A DNA stretch of 64,000 nucleotides from Holacanthus passer. Lineage: Eukaryota > Chordata > Actinopteri > Pomacanthidae. Position 1 is the first letter of the stretch, and every line of letters starts with the position of its first letter. Position numbers and translations under genes: made by a program. The DNA lies in NCBI GenBank assembly GCA_025331565.1, contig JAFREQ010000043.1:4473001-4537000 (forward strand), read 5' to 3'. This document shows positions 1 to 10,370 of the stretch, in pieces. The notes below the pieces were generated by a model that searched no databases, was not told where the DNA came from, and worked only from the letters and a program-made list of their open reading frames with translations.

Positions 1-224
1 GAAGACAACAATGCTTCTCGATCACAAACTATTTCTCATCTCTCCTACTGCGCATGCACACCAGGGTGAAAAGCTGGAGAGAGCAATTAATTCAATTAAG
101 GATTTGGGGGTAGACGGTAGACGCTAAACAGTATCTTTAAATCCTTATATGAAAGATTCCTCCTGAAACTCCTGACACATATCCTCAGGCTTGCTTTTTG
201 TGTAGGTTGGAGTTCCCCAATATT

Positions 225-1480
225 TTGGAAGAATCTAAGAGTATTCTTAATGCTGAGTTGACCACGTAGGACATTTCCAATGCAATTGATAGTATGAGGG
301 TGAGGGGGGGATCTGGCCCTAATGGGCTTGCCCATTCCCATTGAGGTTTAAGAATAAACTTGTATTCTCCTCCAGGAGAGGTTTTTGTTGGAGTGTTGGT
401 CCCCTGCCACCTTCTATTTGACAAGACCTGATCACCCTGCTCCTAAAACCTGGAAAGCTGCATACCAAGTGTGATTCCTATCATGCTATTATACTTTTGA
501 ACTCTGACAATGAAGTACTTTGTTCAGCACTTGTAGGAATGGTTGGAAGGTCTTCTCCTGGATGTGATGGGTAGAGACAAAAATGGCTATCAAGGATTTC
601 ATAATGTCGGGTGAGTTCTTAATGTTCTATATTGTAGAAATGGGTTGCCAGATACTGCAGTCCTGTTAGACGTAGAGAAGGCCTTCAATAGGGCTGAGTA
701 GCCCGACCTCTTTGAAGTGTTGACTCATTTAAGATGCAGTGAGAGCTTGGATAAAGGTACTATATACAAATTCTGCAGAGATCCTTACTAATAATATGGT
801 ATCCAAGCCTTTTGACATCTCCAGAGGTTCTCAGCAGGAGTGCCTTCTTTCTCCTCTCCTCTTTCTCCTTATCATTGAGTCTCTAACTATAGCTGTTAGG
901 TCACACCCCACAATTTAAGATGAACCATTGAATTGCCCTGTATGCTGATTAGGTAATTTTGTTCCTCACAGAATTGCTCAAGTCCATTCCTGCACTTCTT
1001 GAGCTAATCAAAGATTTTGGGGGATACAAAACAAATAACACAAAATGATGCTAAAGGCGGAGGAAAGACATAGACTTAGAAAGATACTCAAAAGGACATA
1101 TTATTGGAGAAATGGAGTGACATCTGTATTAAAGCTTGAACACAGACTGTGAAAACTAAAACTAATACAATACAATTGGTTGATATAAACATATGTTTAG
1201 TTAAAACAGCTCTCTCTTTTTGGAAGGAGTTATCTCAAATAATGTCAGTACATTTCCCTCTCCATCCCAAAACCCTGAGGTGGGTTGTACCCATCCAAAT
1301 ATTGTCTAAAGAGCAAAGTACAAACACTTAAAGATTCTGTGCTTATTGCAAGCAACAAGCAACACTTGTAGGGTAAACTTTTGAAAAGGTTTGGGGACTG
1401 TTCTTGGATTGTGTTGACCAAAGTGATGTGGGTGAAATACTGACTAATGGGGGAACTCATAGTTACTATACTTTATGTGC
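225..1480 (+). mobile_element. Decayed L1-like LINE, reverse transcriptase remnant
   Basis: Interrupted translation on the + strand keeps reverse transcriptase signatures in the right order. About 285-345 reads like the AIDSMR...GPNGLP block (usual form SMxxGKxPGPDGxP). Near 670-725 there is LLDVEKAFNRAE (usual LDAEKAFDRVEW). Near 815-870 there is SRGSQQECLLSPLLF (usual GxRQGCPLSPLLF). Near 935-1030 LYAD is followed by VILFL and LLKSIPALLELI. Stops and frame changes break every block, so it cannot make protein. The clade call (L1/Tx1-like) is by motif resemblance only. Element ends and target-site duplications were not resolved. Confidence 0.72.
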
Positions 1481-2815
1481 ACTTGGGGTGGCAGTGAGAC
1501 TGTATTTCATCTGAAATATGTCCCAAATGTATTCTATCCTATTGGATCAGACCAATGTAAAAAGTAATTTTATTTGTTTTATTCTTTTGTAACACTTCTA
1601 TTTTGTTTGAGATTTCCTATTCTTGATTTAGTTGATTTTTTAGTTGATTTTTTTATTTTACTTTATCGGGTTGTACATCCTGCTCTCTTTAAACCAACAT
1701 TAATACTACTTTCACAAGCCAGCAAACCAAACATCATTTCATTGGACAAGAACAGGATGGTAAAATTAGGTGAGGCTGGCAGAGAAGACTGGCAATGCTA
1801 ATTGTCCATGGCACTGAGGTACAAAGCTCAGACTGTTTTAACTAACTGCCATTCTCCACAATGAAATTTACAACCAGATGTTGCATAGCTCCTTCACACA
1901 ACAAGAAAACATTGCCAATCTGGATGTCAATCTTATTTCAATACATCAATGTTTTCTAGATACATGCATTACTAGAATAATTACATAATTCCATTCCATT
2001 CTTTGTACACAAAGCAACATGATCATAGCAACATAGCAATGTGTATTTTGTATATTTTCATCCTGCCAATTCATGGGACTGTTGGCACCAACAGCCAGGA
2101 GACTCCCAGGATGGCCAATGATCAAGCAGAGAGAAGCCTGAGTGAAAAAAGAGGACAAGGAGGAGAAAACTATAGGGAAAGAGGGAGAGAGAGAAGAGAG
2201 GGATGCACAGATTAGTGGGTTGTGGGAAACACAAACAACAGCTTATATGATTATTTCTCATCAGCATGGAAGTTCTAAAGTTAATAGTCATTGTAACAGA
2301 TACAAGGTCTGAGATATCAAAGGATGACCACTAATTGAAAGTTATGGTGAAAAAAACTTATTTTTGAAGTGTTTAGCTTAGATTTAAAGGCCTCAACACA
2401 ACAAACTGTCTGATATCAACAAGGAGATCCTTCTGTACTTGTATGCTTGTTTGAGAAATGCAGTGATGATAGTATGGTGTCCCTAGAAGAAATAGGCTAA
2501 CTGACACAGTTACTGTGCTGCACTTTATTTTTTTTAAAGAATTGGTATTTGTTTGAGTCTAATTTGTTTAGCTGATCGATGAATTTGAATCAACAGTTTA
2601 TAAATTGTGCATCAATGTGTTTCATCAGTACATTCTTTATTATTATGTTTCTCAGTGCAGACATGGTGATCACACACCACAAGTGTTGTCATAAATAAGC
2701 TTTTCTGTTTCTGCTGCCATACAACTGCAGAACTGCAGTAAGCTAAAAAAAAATTTAGCTTACTGGTTCAAACTGAACAGCAAATAGACAACAGTTGTCA
2801 TGAATGTGGTGTTGT

Positions 2816-3651
2816 TGTCACAGTTCTGCCAGCCACATTTCTGTTCAGTCTTAGTTTCTGTTCAACCTCGTCTTAATTCTGCCTTAGCTTAGTTCAGCTT
2901 TGCCTCAGTTTCTGCTCAGTCTCTGTGCCTCTTTCTGTCTTAGTCCAGTCTTCTTTAGTTCACTCTTTCTGTTTCAGTTCTGTCTCATTTCTGTCCTGTT
3001 CATGTCTTGTATTTGTCCTGCCATGTCTCTGCTGTCATGTCTTGGTTCAATGTCTTTGTTCTGTCTCAGTTCATGCCATCTGTTCTGCCATCTCTGTTCT
3101 GCCATAGTCATGTCATGTTGTAGTCCAGTCAGCCTCAGTCCTGTCATGTCTGTCAGTGCTGTCTGTCATAATTTTACTGTTCACCTGCTGTAGATTTACA
3201 TCCCTAGTCCCAGTACTTTTTCACTCACTCTACCTCCCCTCACCTGCCGGCCACTCCCACCTCATCATCTCACCTGTGTACCCAGCTGTTTTCAGTCACC
3301 AATCAGCACTATATATAAGCCACTCCACTTCACTCTTACTTGGCCGGATTGTTCTTTCTCTCATGCTTGCCTGTGTTCATGGCTTACTGTTTGTTTCACT
3401 TTTTTTTGGATCTGCTCTCTATTGCCTGCTTCTTTTTCTGGATCCACCCACATCAAGGCACATTGGGATTCGCCTAAGTCTACTTTTCATAGTTCATGTT
3501 CATGGTTTCTGTCTGCCTGTCCCTGTGGCTTTTTGGTGATGACCCTTTCCATGAGTTTTGTGTTTCCCTAGATTTCTTTGCCTGTAAAAAAGGACATTAC
3601 TGACGAACTGTGTTGTGTGTTGCATTCGAGTTCAACCCCACCCCTGTTACA
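2816..3651. repeat. Probable interspersed repeat with TGTCACAG/CTGTTACA ends
   Basis: The left end reads tgtcacag and the right end ctgttaca, which is an imperfect inverted pair. The left half is a degenerate pyrimidine-rich tract built from ctgtctcagt/ctgtcatgtc-like words (about 2860-3180). The right half has a CCAAT-like caatcagc and a TATA-like tatataag at about 3300-3320, then a tail rich in cacccctg. Open frames in it are composition artefacts of the T/C-rich strand. The family was not identified and the limits are approximate. Confidence 0.4.
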
Positions 3652-3968
3652 GTTGTAGTATAACTTAAAATTAGCAAGTTGTTCTTAATGCTACTTAATA
3701 CGATGACATATGAGTTAAACTTAGTCTTTAAATTTAAATTAAGTAAATATCAACAGCAAAATCATATTATGACAGAGACTCAAAGTGGAGCTGAAAGGAG
3801 GAAGGTTGGGAGGAGGAAGTGTTTGCTAACCATTGGCAAACACACTCAATTTTATGTAACCCAGACCACAGGAAATGAATATCTCAAGGGAAGTGGTTGA
3901 TAAATAATACAGTGGGAATTGCTTTGTCAGTGAAACATGTTTGCTTTTCTTTTTTAAACAACACTTTT

Positions 3969-4058
3969 AGTATTTGTATTAGAAACAAACTGGAATATAT
4001 TACTGTGACAGCTACTTTGACTACTGGGGGAAAGGAACACAAGTCACAGTAACTTCTG
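3969..4058 (+). other. IGH J segment 1 with 23-bp RSS
   Basis: Nonamer agtatttgt (3969-3977), a 23-bp spacer and heptamer tactgtg (4001-4007) precede a J coding segment at 4008-4058. It reads YFDYWGKGTQVTVTS and ends at a gtaagt donor. The W-G-x-G motif and the donor phase, with one G left over, match the mu CH1 acceptor. The heptamer departs from CACTGTG at its first base. It is the most V/D-proximal J in the window. It joins to a D segment in developing B cells. Confidence 0.88.
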
Positions 4059-4254
4059 GTAAGTAATAATCAAATATATTTTGAGTGAAAACAATTCAAT
4101 ATTTTCCTGTTTTATTGTTAAATTTATCTTGGTTTATACTGCACTAAAACTAGGATGAAATTTACAGTAGAAAAAAGAGCTGGGTAAATATTAGATATAT
4201 CCAGTATTTTATTGAATAAGTACATTGATTTATTAGATGACACAAGCTGTGAAG

Positions 4255-4344
4255 TATTTTTGTATGAAAGTACTTTTGAAAGCTGTCACTGTGATGACTA
4301 CTTTGACTACTGGGGAAAAGGAACAATGGTCACCGTCACAACAG
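4255..4344 (+). other. IGH J segment 2 with 23-bp RSS
   Basis: Nonamer tatttttgt (4255-4263), a 23-bp spacer and the consensus heptamer cactgtg (4287-4293) precede J coding sequence 4294-4344. It reads YFDYWGKGTMVTVTT and is followed by a gtaaaa donor. The recombination signal is close to ideal, so this J should be usable. Confidence 0.9.
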
Positions 4345-4448
4345 GTAAAAGAAGCTTCTTTATGTTGTAATATTGAAAATGTGATGATTACAATGTTTAA
4401 TTTAGTATATTTAGACCTCAGTGGCATCAACGGTATCTTTAAGGTGCT

Positions 4449-4538
4449 TGTTGTTGTATGTTGGATGTCTTGACATGTTACACTGTGATAATGCTTTTGA
4501 CTACTGGGGAAAAGGCACAATGGTCACAGTTACATCAG
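4449..4538 (+). other. IGH J segment 3 with 23-bp RSS
   Basis: Nonamer tgttgttgt (4449-4457), a 23-bp spacer and the consensus heptamer cactgtg (4481-4487) precede J coding sequence 4488-4538. It reads NAFDYWGKGTMVTVTS and ends at gtaagt. Confidence 0.88.
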
Positions 4539-4608
4539 GTAAGTCAGTCTTATTTTGTTTTCTCTAATATATTCATTTTGATTTAAAAACATTTTTAGGA
4601 TTTTTTTG

Positions 4609-4701
4609 AGTTTTTGTGAAAAGTGTGAATTAGCTCTCTTAACTCTGACAACTGAGCTTTCAACTCCTGGGGAAAAGGCACCATGGTCACCGTCACCTCA
4701 G
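4609..4701 (+). other. IGH J segment 4, heptamer altered
   Basis: Nonamer agtttttgt (4609-4617) and a 23-bp spacer lead to aactctg (4641-4647) in place of CACTGTG or AACTGTG. The coding part 4648-4701 reads AFNSWGKGTMVTVTS and ends at a gtatgt donor. The usual FDY/FDx before WG is FNS here. Spacer and flank closely match J segment 5, so the two look like a local duplication. The heptamer change at its fifth base should reduce or abolish recombination. Confidence 0.8.
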
Positions 4702-4973
4702 GTATGTAATTCTAATATGTCTGATTAGAGAATAAAATTTCTGATCACATTATGAAAATATTTTTCATCATTTTCATGCCGTCAAAACTGTTGGCCAGTG
4801 ACAAGTCAACAATATTTTGTGGCCTGACAAAAATAGTTGTGAAAAGTTTTCAACTGGTTGTTTAATTCGTTTGGAAAGGAAGTTTATTTTCAAGAGGTGT
4901 GTATTTTAGTTTGATTTTAACGGTCACTAAAAGCAAACTGTATGACATAAAGTAATGGGATACTAAAGTAATG

Positions 4974-5066
4974 GGTTTTTGTGGTAAGTATGAATTGACT
5001 CTCTTAACTGTGACAACTGGGCTTTCGACTACTGGGGAAAAGGCACTATGGTAACAGTGTCATCAG
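4974..5066 (+). other. IGH J segment 5 with 23-bp RSS
   Basis: A perfect nonamer ggtttttgt (4974-4982), a 23-bp spacer and heptamer aactgtg (5006-5012) precede J coding sequence 5013-5066. It reads AFDYWGKGTMVTVSS and ends at gtaaga. It is paired by sequence with J segment 4. Confidence 0.88.
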
Positions 5067-5348
5067 GTAAGATTTGAACCATTTCAAATTTACAGTAGGG
5101 TTTGTTTCAGACTGTAAAATGTCATGTTTAAGTTACACTGTAACTTCTCAGCATGTCAAGTGTCAATTCATGAGTAAAGTGTTTTAATACTGTATGTACT
5201 GTAAAACCTCAAAAAGCTGTATTCTCTGTAGGACTCACAGGTGGATATTTATGGATTGTGTATTTTGGGTCCTTTAGGCAGATTTTCTAATATAGTGGGA
5301 TTAATTCAATGTTGAAGTAGACGTTTGCACTCCACATTAGTAGACTTG

Positions 5349-5443
5349 AACTTTTCATACAAACAGCTGAGTAGATTCAGCACTGTGCTAGTACGCTGCT
5401 TTTGACACCTGGGGAAAGGGTACAATGGTAACTGTTTCATCAG
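5349..5443 (+). other. IGH J segment 6, weak nonamer
   Basis: The consensus heptamer cactgtg (5381-5387) precedes J coding sequence 5388-5443. It reads AAFDTWGKGTMVTVSS and ends at gtaaga. The nonamer position for a 23-bp spacer (5349-5357) holds aacttttca, a poor match to GGTTTTTGT, so use may be low. This is the J closest to the mu constant region. The J-to-CH1 intron that follows is only about 450 bp. Confidence 0.82.
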
Positions 5444-5897
5444 GTAAGAATACTCTTTAACCTCATACATAACTGCTGAATTTGAACAAATGTAATATAT
5501 TTTTGTAAGAATTTGACATATGCCATCAACTCAGTTAATGGATGTTTACCGACTTTACTGCTTCATTCCTTCAATTCAAAAGGAATTGAAGGAACATTGT
5601 TCATTTCAAGCAAATTACCTTTTTATACATAGAATGACAAAAAACTACCACAAATAATATTATTGAGGGAGGCAAACCTTAGAGCAAAAAATAACATCTA
5701 AATAAATGAGATAGGAATCAAAAAGGTCTGTGTATGGAAGGCACTTGAAATTTCTACATTCATCAACAAAAGGTAATGCCTTCAATGCTGTGCTTTGTTA
5801 CACTATTGATCATCTCAACTGACTGGGTGAAAAATGTCAGTTATGTTGAATTTTATTTTTATTTTTCTAAATACACGTTTGTTTTTTCCTTTCTTAG
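5444..5897 (+). other. J-Cmu intron
   Basis: This is a 454-bp AT-rich intron between the last J donor and the CH1 acceptor (ctttcttag at 5889-5897). I see no ATGCAAAT octamer or convincing E-box cluster in it. A mammal-like intronic mu enhancer is therefore not obvious here. Confidence 0.7.
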
Positions 5898-6194
5898 CCA
5901 CTCCAGCTGGACCAACTGTGTTTCCTCTGGTGCAATGTGATTCTGGGACTGGAGACATGATCACTCTTGGCTGTCTTGCCACCGGCTTCACGCCCTCCTC
6001 AGTGACCTACTCATGGAGTAAAAATGATTCTGCCTTGACGGACTTCATTCAGTACCCTCCAGTCCTGAAAAACGATGTTTATACGGGAGTCACTCAAATT
6101 GAAGTGAGAAGACAGGACTGGGATTCAAGATACATTTTCAAATGTACCGTGGCACATCCAGCAGGAAATGGACATGCTTTCTTCAACCCACCAG
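5898..6194 (+). CDS. ighm: IgM heavy chain constant exon CH1
   Basis: First constant domain of the mu chain, which pairs with the light chain in IgM and the B-cell receptor. The acceptor is ctttcttag and the donor is ggtaaga at 6194/6195. The exon takes one G from the J segment and leaves one G for CH2. Visible C1-set features are VFPLVQC (the early Cys probably bonds the light chain), LGCLATGF, SWSKN and FKCTVAH, giving the intradomain disulfide pair and the core Trp. FIQYPPV and TGVTQIEVRRQDWD are typical of teleost mu CH1. One N-glycosylation sequon (NDS) is present. In most teleosts this exon is also spliced into IgD transcripts. Confidence 0.95.
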
Positions 6195-7401
6195 GTAAGA
6201 CTAATGCTAAGTCATGTATAAATACCTTTTTAGTATTTGATTTAAAATCTAGGAAGTTTTCATAGTGGAGCTCTTTGCATATTTTACAATTTTGCAACAG
6301 TTTTAAGGTTTTCAAATGAAATGTATCAGTTATACAAAAATGTACAGCAAGTTTGGTAATGATAACTGATAAATAATGTCATACTTAATTGGCTATTGCC
6401 AGAAAACTGAGGTAGAATACAGCATCAAACAGAATACCCTTAGTCAAAGAAATTTTACAGTACAGTAAACGATGGACTACAAGGCTGCTGCTAGTCACTA
6501 CTAATGATGAGGATAAAAATAAACTTCAATTCTACCATGTTTTTATACAAGATCATATGGTGACCTTTTGTCAAATAACTAATTAAGTTGCAAAAACTCT
6601 TCTCACAACAATTTAGCAATAATTATGTTTTATATAGCACAATTTATGTATAAATGCAGCTCAAAATGCTTTATGCAAAAACAAAGACAATAAATAAATA
6701 ATAATAATACAATCATAATTAAATGTTTTTGGTGTAATATATGTAGAAAAGTTCATCTTTATTACTATTACATTATACATTTGTTGTTTTTCCTGAGAAA
6801 AGCAAGAAAGAGCAATCATTTTTATTAATATATATATATAGTATATATAAATATACTCCAATCTGTCATTTCAAAAGAGTGTGGATTTTTCCCTTATATA
6901 TGTATTATCAGTGAGGTGGAATAAGAAGGCTGAAGCTTGTATGTTCAGCTGCTGACTCTTTTTGATTCTTTACCAATATACTGTCATGTTATCTGCCCCT
7001 GTCTACGAACAGATTAATGCCATATATTCTGCCTCTTTCCATCTATCTGCATGATCCTTGTTATGCAGATAGATGGAAACTGTATGCTGACCCTTAACAT
7101 TCACATTAAAACTGTCTTTGCTTGCCCCAAGCAGTCAATGTATATGCAAAAGCGAGCATTAAATCTCTGCCATTCAATTATGCAACAAGTCACACTAAGT
7201 GAACATATGTGCTCAGTTATATTTTAAGTTTGTAAGTCTATCATAAATGTAGATCACATGGACACTGTTCACCTCTGCTTCTGCATATATATATATATGT
7301 ATATATATATGTATATATATGTATATATATATATATATACATATATAATTCCCTGCTTACGCATGTACGTACATATTTTTGTGTGTGTTTTTGTTTTTCA
7401 G
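6195..7401 (+). other. CH1-CH2 intron with AT microsatellite
   Basis: This 1.2-kb intron contains (AT)n runs at about 6825-6860 and 7285-7345. A short palindrome lies near 7035-7080, where tctatctgcat is followed by atgcagatagatgg. No other feature was seen. Confidence 0.7.
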
Positions 7402-7743
7402 AACCTCGTCAGTTGCCAACTGAACTCTTAACATTGGTTTCCTCTTGTGATGGTCAAATGAAAAACGAGGTTTCCTTCGGCTGCTTTGCCAAAGATTTTT
7501 CACCAAAAACTTTTAAAATCAAATGGTTGAAAAATGATGAGGACGTCCCCAACAAAATAAGCGAGAAGACATCACCTCCTCAGGAGACAGACAGTGGAAG
7601 TAAACTGTACAGTGCATCCAGCTTTCTCAAGGTAAAGGCCACTGAGTGGGCTCCAGACGTTACGTTTACATGTCAGTTTGAGGGGGAAAGTGCAACCGGT
7701 AAAGCATTCCTGAATTCATCTGTGACCTTCCCATCTCGTCCAC
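7402..7743 (+). CDS. ighm: IgM heavy chain constant exon CH2
   Basis: Second mu constant domain. The acceptor is gtttttcag and the donor gtgagt. It enters at phase 1 (G plus AA gives Glu) and leaves one C. C1-set signature: FGCFAKDFSP, IKWLKND, YSASSFLKV and FTCQFEG. An extra Cys (SSC, near the start) suits an inter-heavy-chain or accessory bond. The sequon NSS lies near the end. FAKDFSPK and ASSFLKV are characteristic of teleost mu CH2. Confidence 0.94.
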
Positions 7744-7842
7744 GTGAGTAAATTGCTACTTTTTCTTAAAAAATTGTATTTAAATTCAATTTCTCTCATG
7801 GGTTTTCAGCCATTTCTGATCGTTTATCAATTCCTCATTCAG

Positions 7843-8162
7843 AACCTGAATGTACTGATGACTATATGGACGTAAATATCATTGACCCCGCATTGGAGGA
7901 CTTGTTTTTAAACAAAAAAGCAAAGATAGTATGTCGAGTCCTGGTAAAAAGGCCAAATCTCAACAAGATTTCATGGGAGAACGAGCAAGGAAAAGAACTG
8001 GTTGGTTCAACACCGTCCATGGTTGAGGAATCCCAAAACACATACAGCCTTGCACTTGACATCACATATGAGGAATGGAACCAGGGGATAAAGCGCTACT
8101 GTGTTGTTGAACACTCAGAGGGGCTTGAGCCACATAAGAAACTCTATCAGAGGAATGTTGGT
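7843..8162 (+). CDS. ighm: IgM heavy chain constant exon CH3
   Basis: Third mu constant domain. The acceptor is cattcag at 7836-7842 and the donor gtaaga lies just after AATGTTG. The entry codon joins C plus AA (Gln). Features are PECTDD at the start (the Cys is a likely inter-chain position), IVCRVLVKRP, ISWEN, and RYCVVEH with the F-strand Cys. In teleosts the membrane form of IgM usually splices from the end of this exon directly to the transmembrane exon, skipping CH4. Phase 1 at the donor is compatible with both CH4 and the candidate membrane exon. Confidence 0.94.
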
Positions 8163-8273
8163 AAGAACACTATTCAGCAAGTGTGCACTAAAAGTCTGTG
8201 TTTAACTTGTCTTTCGTTTTCTTCAGTACTTTCATCTGTGGCAAGAGGCCTAATTGTTCTCTGATGCTTGCAG

Positions 8274-8665
8274 GAGGACAGACTCTGCGTCCATCAGTGT
8301 TTATGCTGCCTGCAATAGAACATACTAGAAAAGAAACGGTGACCCTGACTTGTTTTGTGAAAGACTTCTTGCCTCAGGAGGTTTATGTGTCTTGGCTTGT
8401 TGATGACGAGGAGGCAGACTCAAGTTACGAGTTCCATACCACAGAGCCTGTAGCAAACAATGGAACCTATTCTGCTTATGGCCAGTTATTGCTCAGCCTC
8501 GAGCAGTGGGAAAAGAATGACGTTGTGTATAGCTGTGCAGTTCACCACGAGTCTGTGGCTAACACAACTAAAGCTCTTGTCAGGTCCATCGGGTACAGAT
8601 CATTTGACAAAACCAACCTGGTCAACCTCAACATGAACGTCCCTGAATCGTGCAAGGCCCAGTAG
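8274..8665 (+). CDS. ighm: IgM heavy chain constant exon CH4 with secretory tail
   Basis: Last domain of secreted IgM plus its tail. The acceptor is gatgcttgcag, and the entry codon G plus GA gives Gly. C1-set features: SVFMLPA, LTCFVKDFLPQ, VSWLVDD, LLLSLEQW and YSCAVHHE. The tail after the domain ends in NVPESCKAQ followed by a TAG stop. The penultimate-region Cys is the residue that links IgM monomers into tetramers in teleosts. Sequons NGT and NTT are present. A clean stop and an undisturbed frame across all four exons argue for a functional gene. Confidence 0.95.
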
Positions 8666-8768
8666 ATGTCATTTTGTGTCACTGTGTCTTCTGCTGCTTG
8701 TTGTTTAATGTTTGTTGCTTGTGATATGACATTGTGTTTGTCTTTCTTAAATGCAGATTTAAAATCAA

Positions 8769-8774
8769 AATAAA
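8769..8774 (+). terminator. ighm: Poly(A) signal of secreted IgM mRNA
   Basis: AATAAA lies 104 bp after the CH4 stop codon, in an A-rich stretch followed by a T/G-rich segment (about 8790-8860). Use of this site would give the secretory transcript. Reading through it would allow the membrane exon to be spliced in. Confidence 0.75.
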
Positions 8775-9352
8775 AAAAGCACTTTGCAACTCTGTTGATG
8801 TATGTCGCATGCAGTTCATGTCTTCATTTAACCAGTGTTTTGAGCTACATGTTTATAATGTATTATTATGAATGTGTACCGTCACAGTGCGATCCTTATG
8901 CAACTCAAATTAGAGGTAGATGTCAGCATGTTGAAGTTTTAAAGCACAGTGACAATATCAATATATCAAACGTTCAACATCATATCGTATTCATTACAAT
9001 AGTGCAGCCGCCAGCCCACTAACTTTAAGCAAAAACTAAATTAAATTAATCGTACGTGTTAATACTTGTTATATACTTGTTATTTGTAGATGGTGCATTA
9101 ACACTGTTTGTGTGACTTGTCTTTGTGAATGTGTGTTTCCTCTACTGGGTCTTGCATTCCCAACACAAGACAAATGATTGTTTAAGGTCGAACTCCAGCT
9201 CTGTGGTCTCTCAGTCAAATGATGAATCTACTGATTCACAAGCCGAGTCATGTGTGCCACAACAATAATGGGAGTCTTTCAAAAGCAATTCAGGATCATT
9301 ATAGGACATTTTATGATTTTAGTTTGTCAATTATTGTTCCAAATATTAAGAG

Positions 9353-9420
9353 GAGACACAGCCATCACCTTCATCCTTCTCTTCCTCATCACTCTGCTGT
9401 TCATGTTAGAGTTGTGCGCA
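9353..9420 (+). CDS. ighm: Candidate membrane (TM1) exon of IgM
   Basis: The frame reads GDTAITFILLFLITLLF, which matches the transmembrane segment of teleost membrane mu (consensus TAxTFIxLFLxTLLY). An acceptor aagag|GA at 9352/9353 keeps the phase left by CH3 (G plus GA gives Gly). The usual acidic stalk before the membrane segment is almost absent. The expected downstream K-V-K end is not visible: the frame runs on as MLELCAENQK. A GT at 9405 is one possible donor, but the 3' edge is unresolved. It may be a divergent or decaying exon. Confidence 0.5.
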
Positions 9421-10370
9421 GAGAACCAGAAAGTTTTATGTATTCCAACGACACAGATGTGCCGGCAGAATATTCCTCCTAACCTGAGGAGTAGAATGAC
9501 AATAGGTTCATACAGGGCAATACAAAAAATGTCAGTACCACATGATGATAATTATTGTAATGTAATCACATCATGTCTACCTCAGTAAATGTCATAGTGG
9601 ATTGTGGGTATTTGACTAATTCTTGTTGATTTATCAATCTGACAAACACTGAAATGATCTTTACCCACAATGCCACTACCTTTTTACATATTGCTTTTTA
9701 GACTTTATTCTAATTCTTACAGCAACTGCAGGAAAAGCTCAACTATTATGATATGTGTATGTACAGAGAGTGGACTCAACAGCAATATGGGTGCAATTTA
9801 ACACTTTGAAACATGATAAATCAATTTTAAAATCACCTTTGTAAAGCATGAATGTTTTTACAAATTATACGAGAGAGGTGTTCAATGAACTGGTGTGGTA
9901 TATTGAGTCATGTCTTAACAAAAATTTAACAACAACAATTTTTAATGTTCCTGTTAATTTCCAATTTTTTGAAAATTATACTAATGGAATTATATTTCAC
10001 AGGTGTTGCTGTTATTGTCTGTTAAATATTATTCCAAATATATTTAGAAAATCTCAGTATAACAATATAACTAAGCTGAATTATTTATTCAGTACGCACA
10101 GCAACCTACAACTACAACTACAACCCTGTTGACAATTATGAAGTTGATCTCATTTTAAAAAGACCTCAGGACCTCAGGACACATTTGAAATTCAAAACAA
10201 ATATTTAAGTTCCAGTTTTGCATAATGTTTTACATTACGTTTCTCATAGAGGTGGCCAATCGCCACTGCAGCACGTAGAGCTTTGTCTCACTCTTGTGGA
10301 CACTGTGAGTATTACAGGGGCTACAACAGGGAAGCTAATGAGGAAGATGAGGGTGTAAGAGGCGGAGTGC

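Noticed and set aside
2900..3539. Overlapping + strand frames rich in Leu, Ser, Cys and Phe
   Set aside because: Composition of a degenerate T/C-rich repeat, not a membrane protein. No homologous motif.
3900..3965. tacagtg at about 3909 as a D-segment 3' heptamer
   Set aside because: No ACAAAAACC-like nonamer lies 12 bp further on, and there is no 5' signal.
5898..8665. Assignment of the four constant exons to IgT/IgZ
   Set aside because: CH1 (FIQYPPV, RRQDWD), CH2 (FAKDFSPK) and the CH4 tail (PESCKAQ) are mu-type. No tau-type domain was seen.
9219..9588. Two long overlapping frames read as whole proteins
   Set aside because: Only the short hydrophobic core is recognisable, as an IgM membrane exon. 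The rest is intronic read-through.
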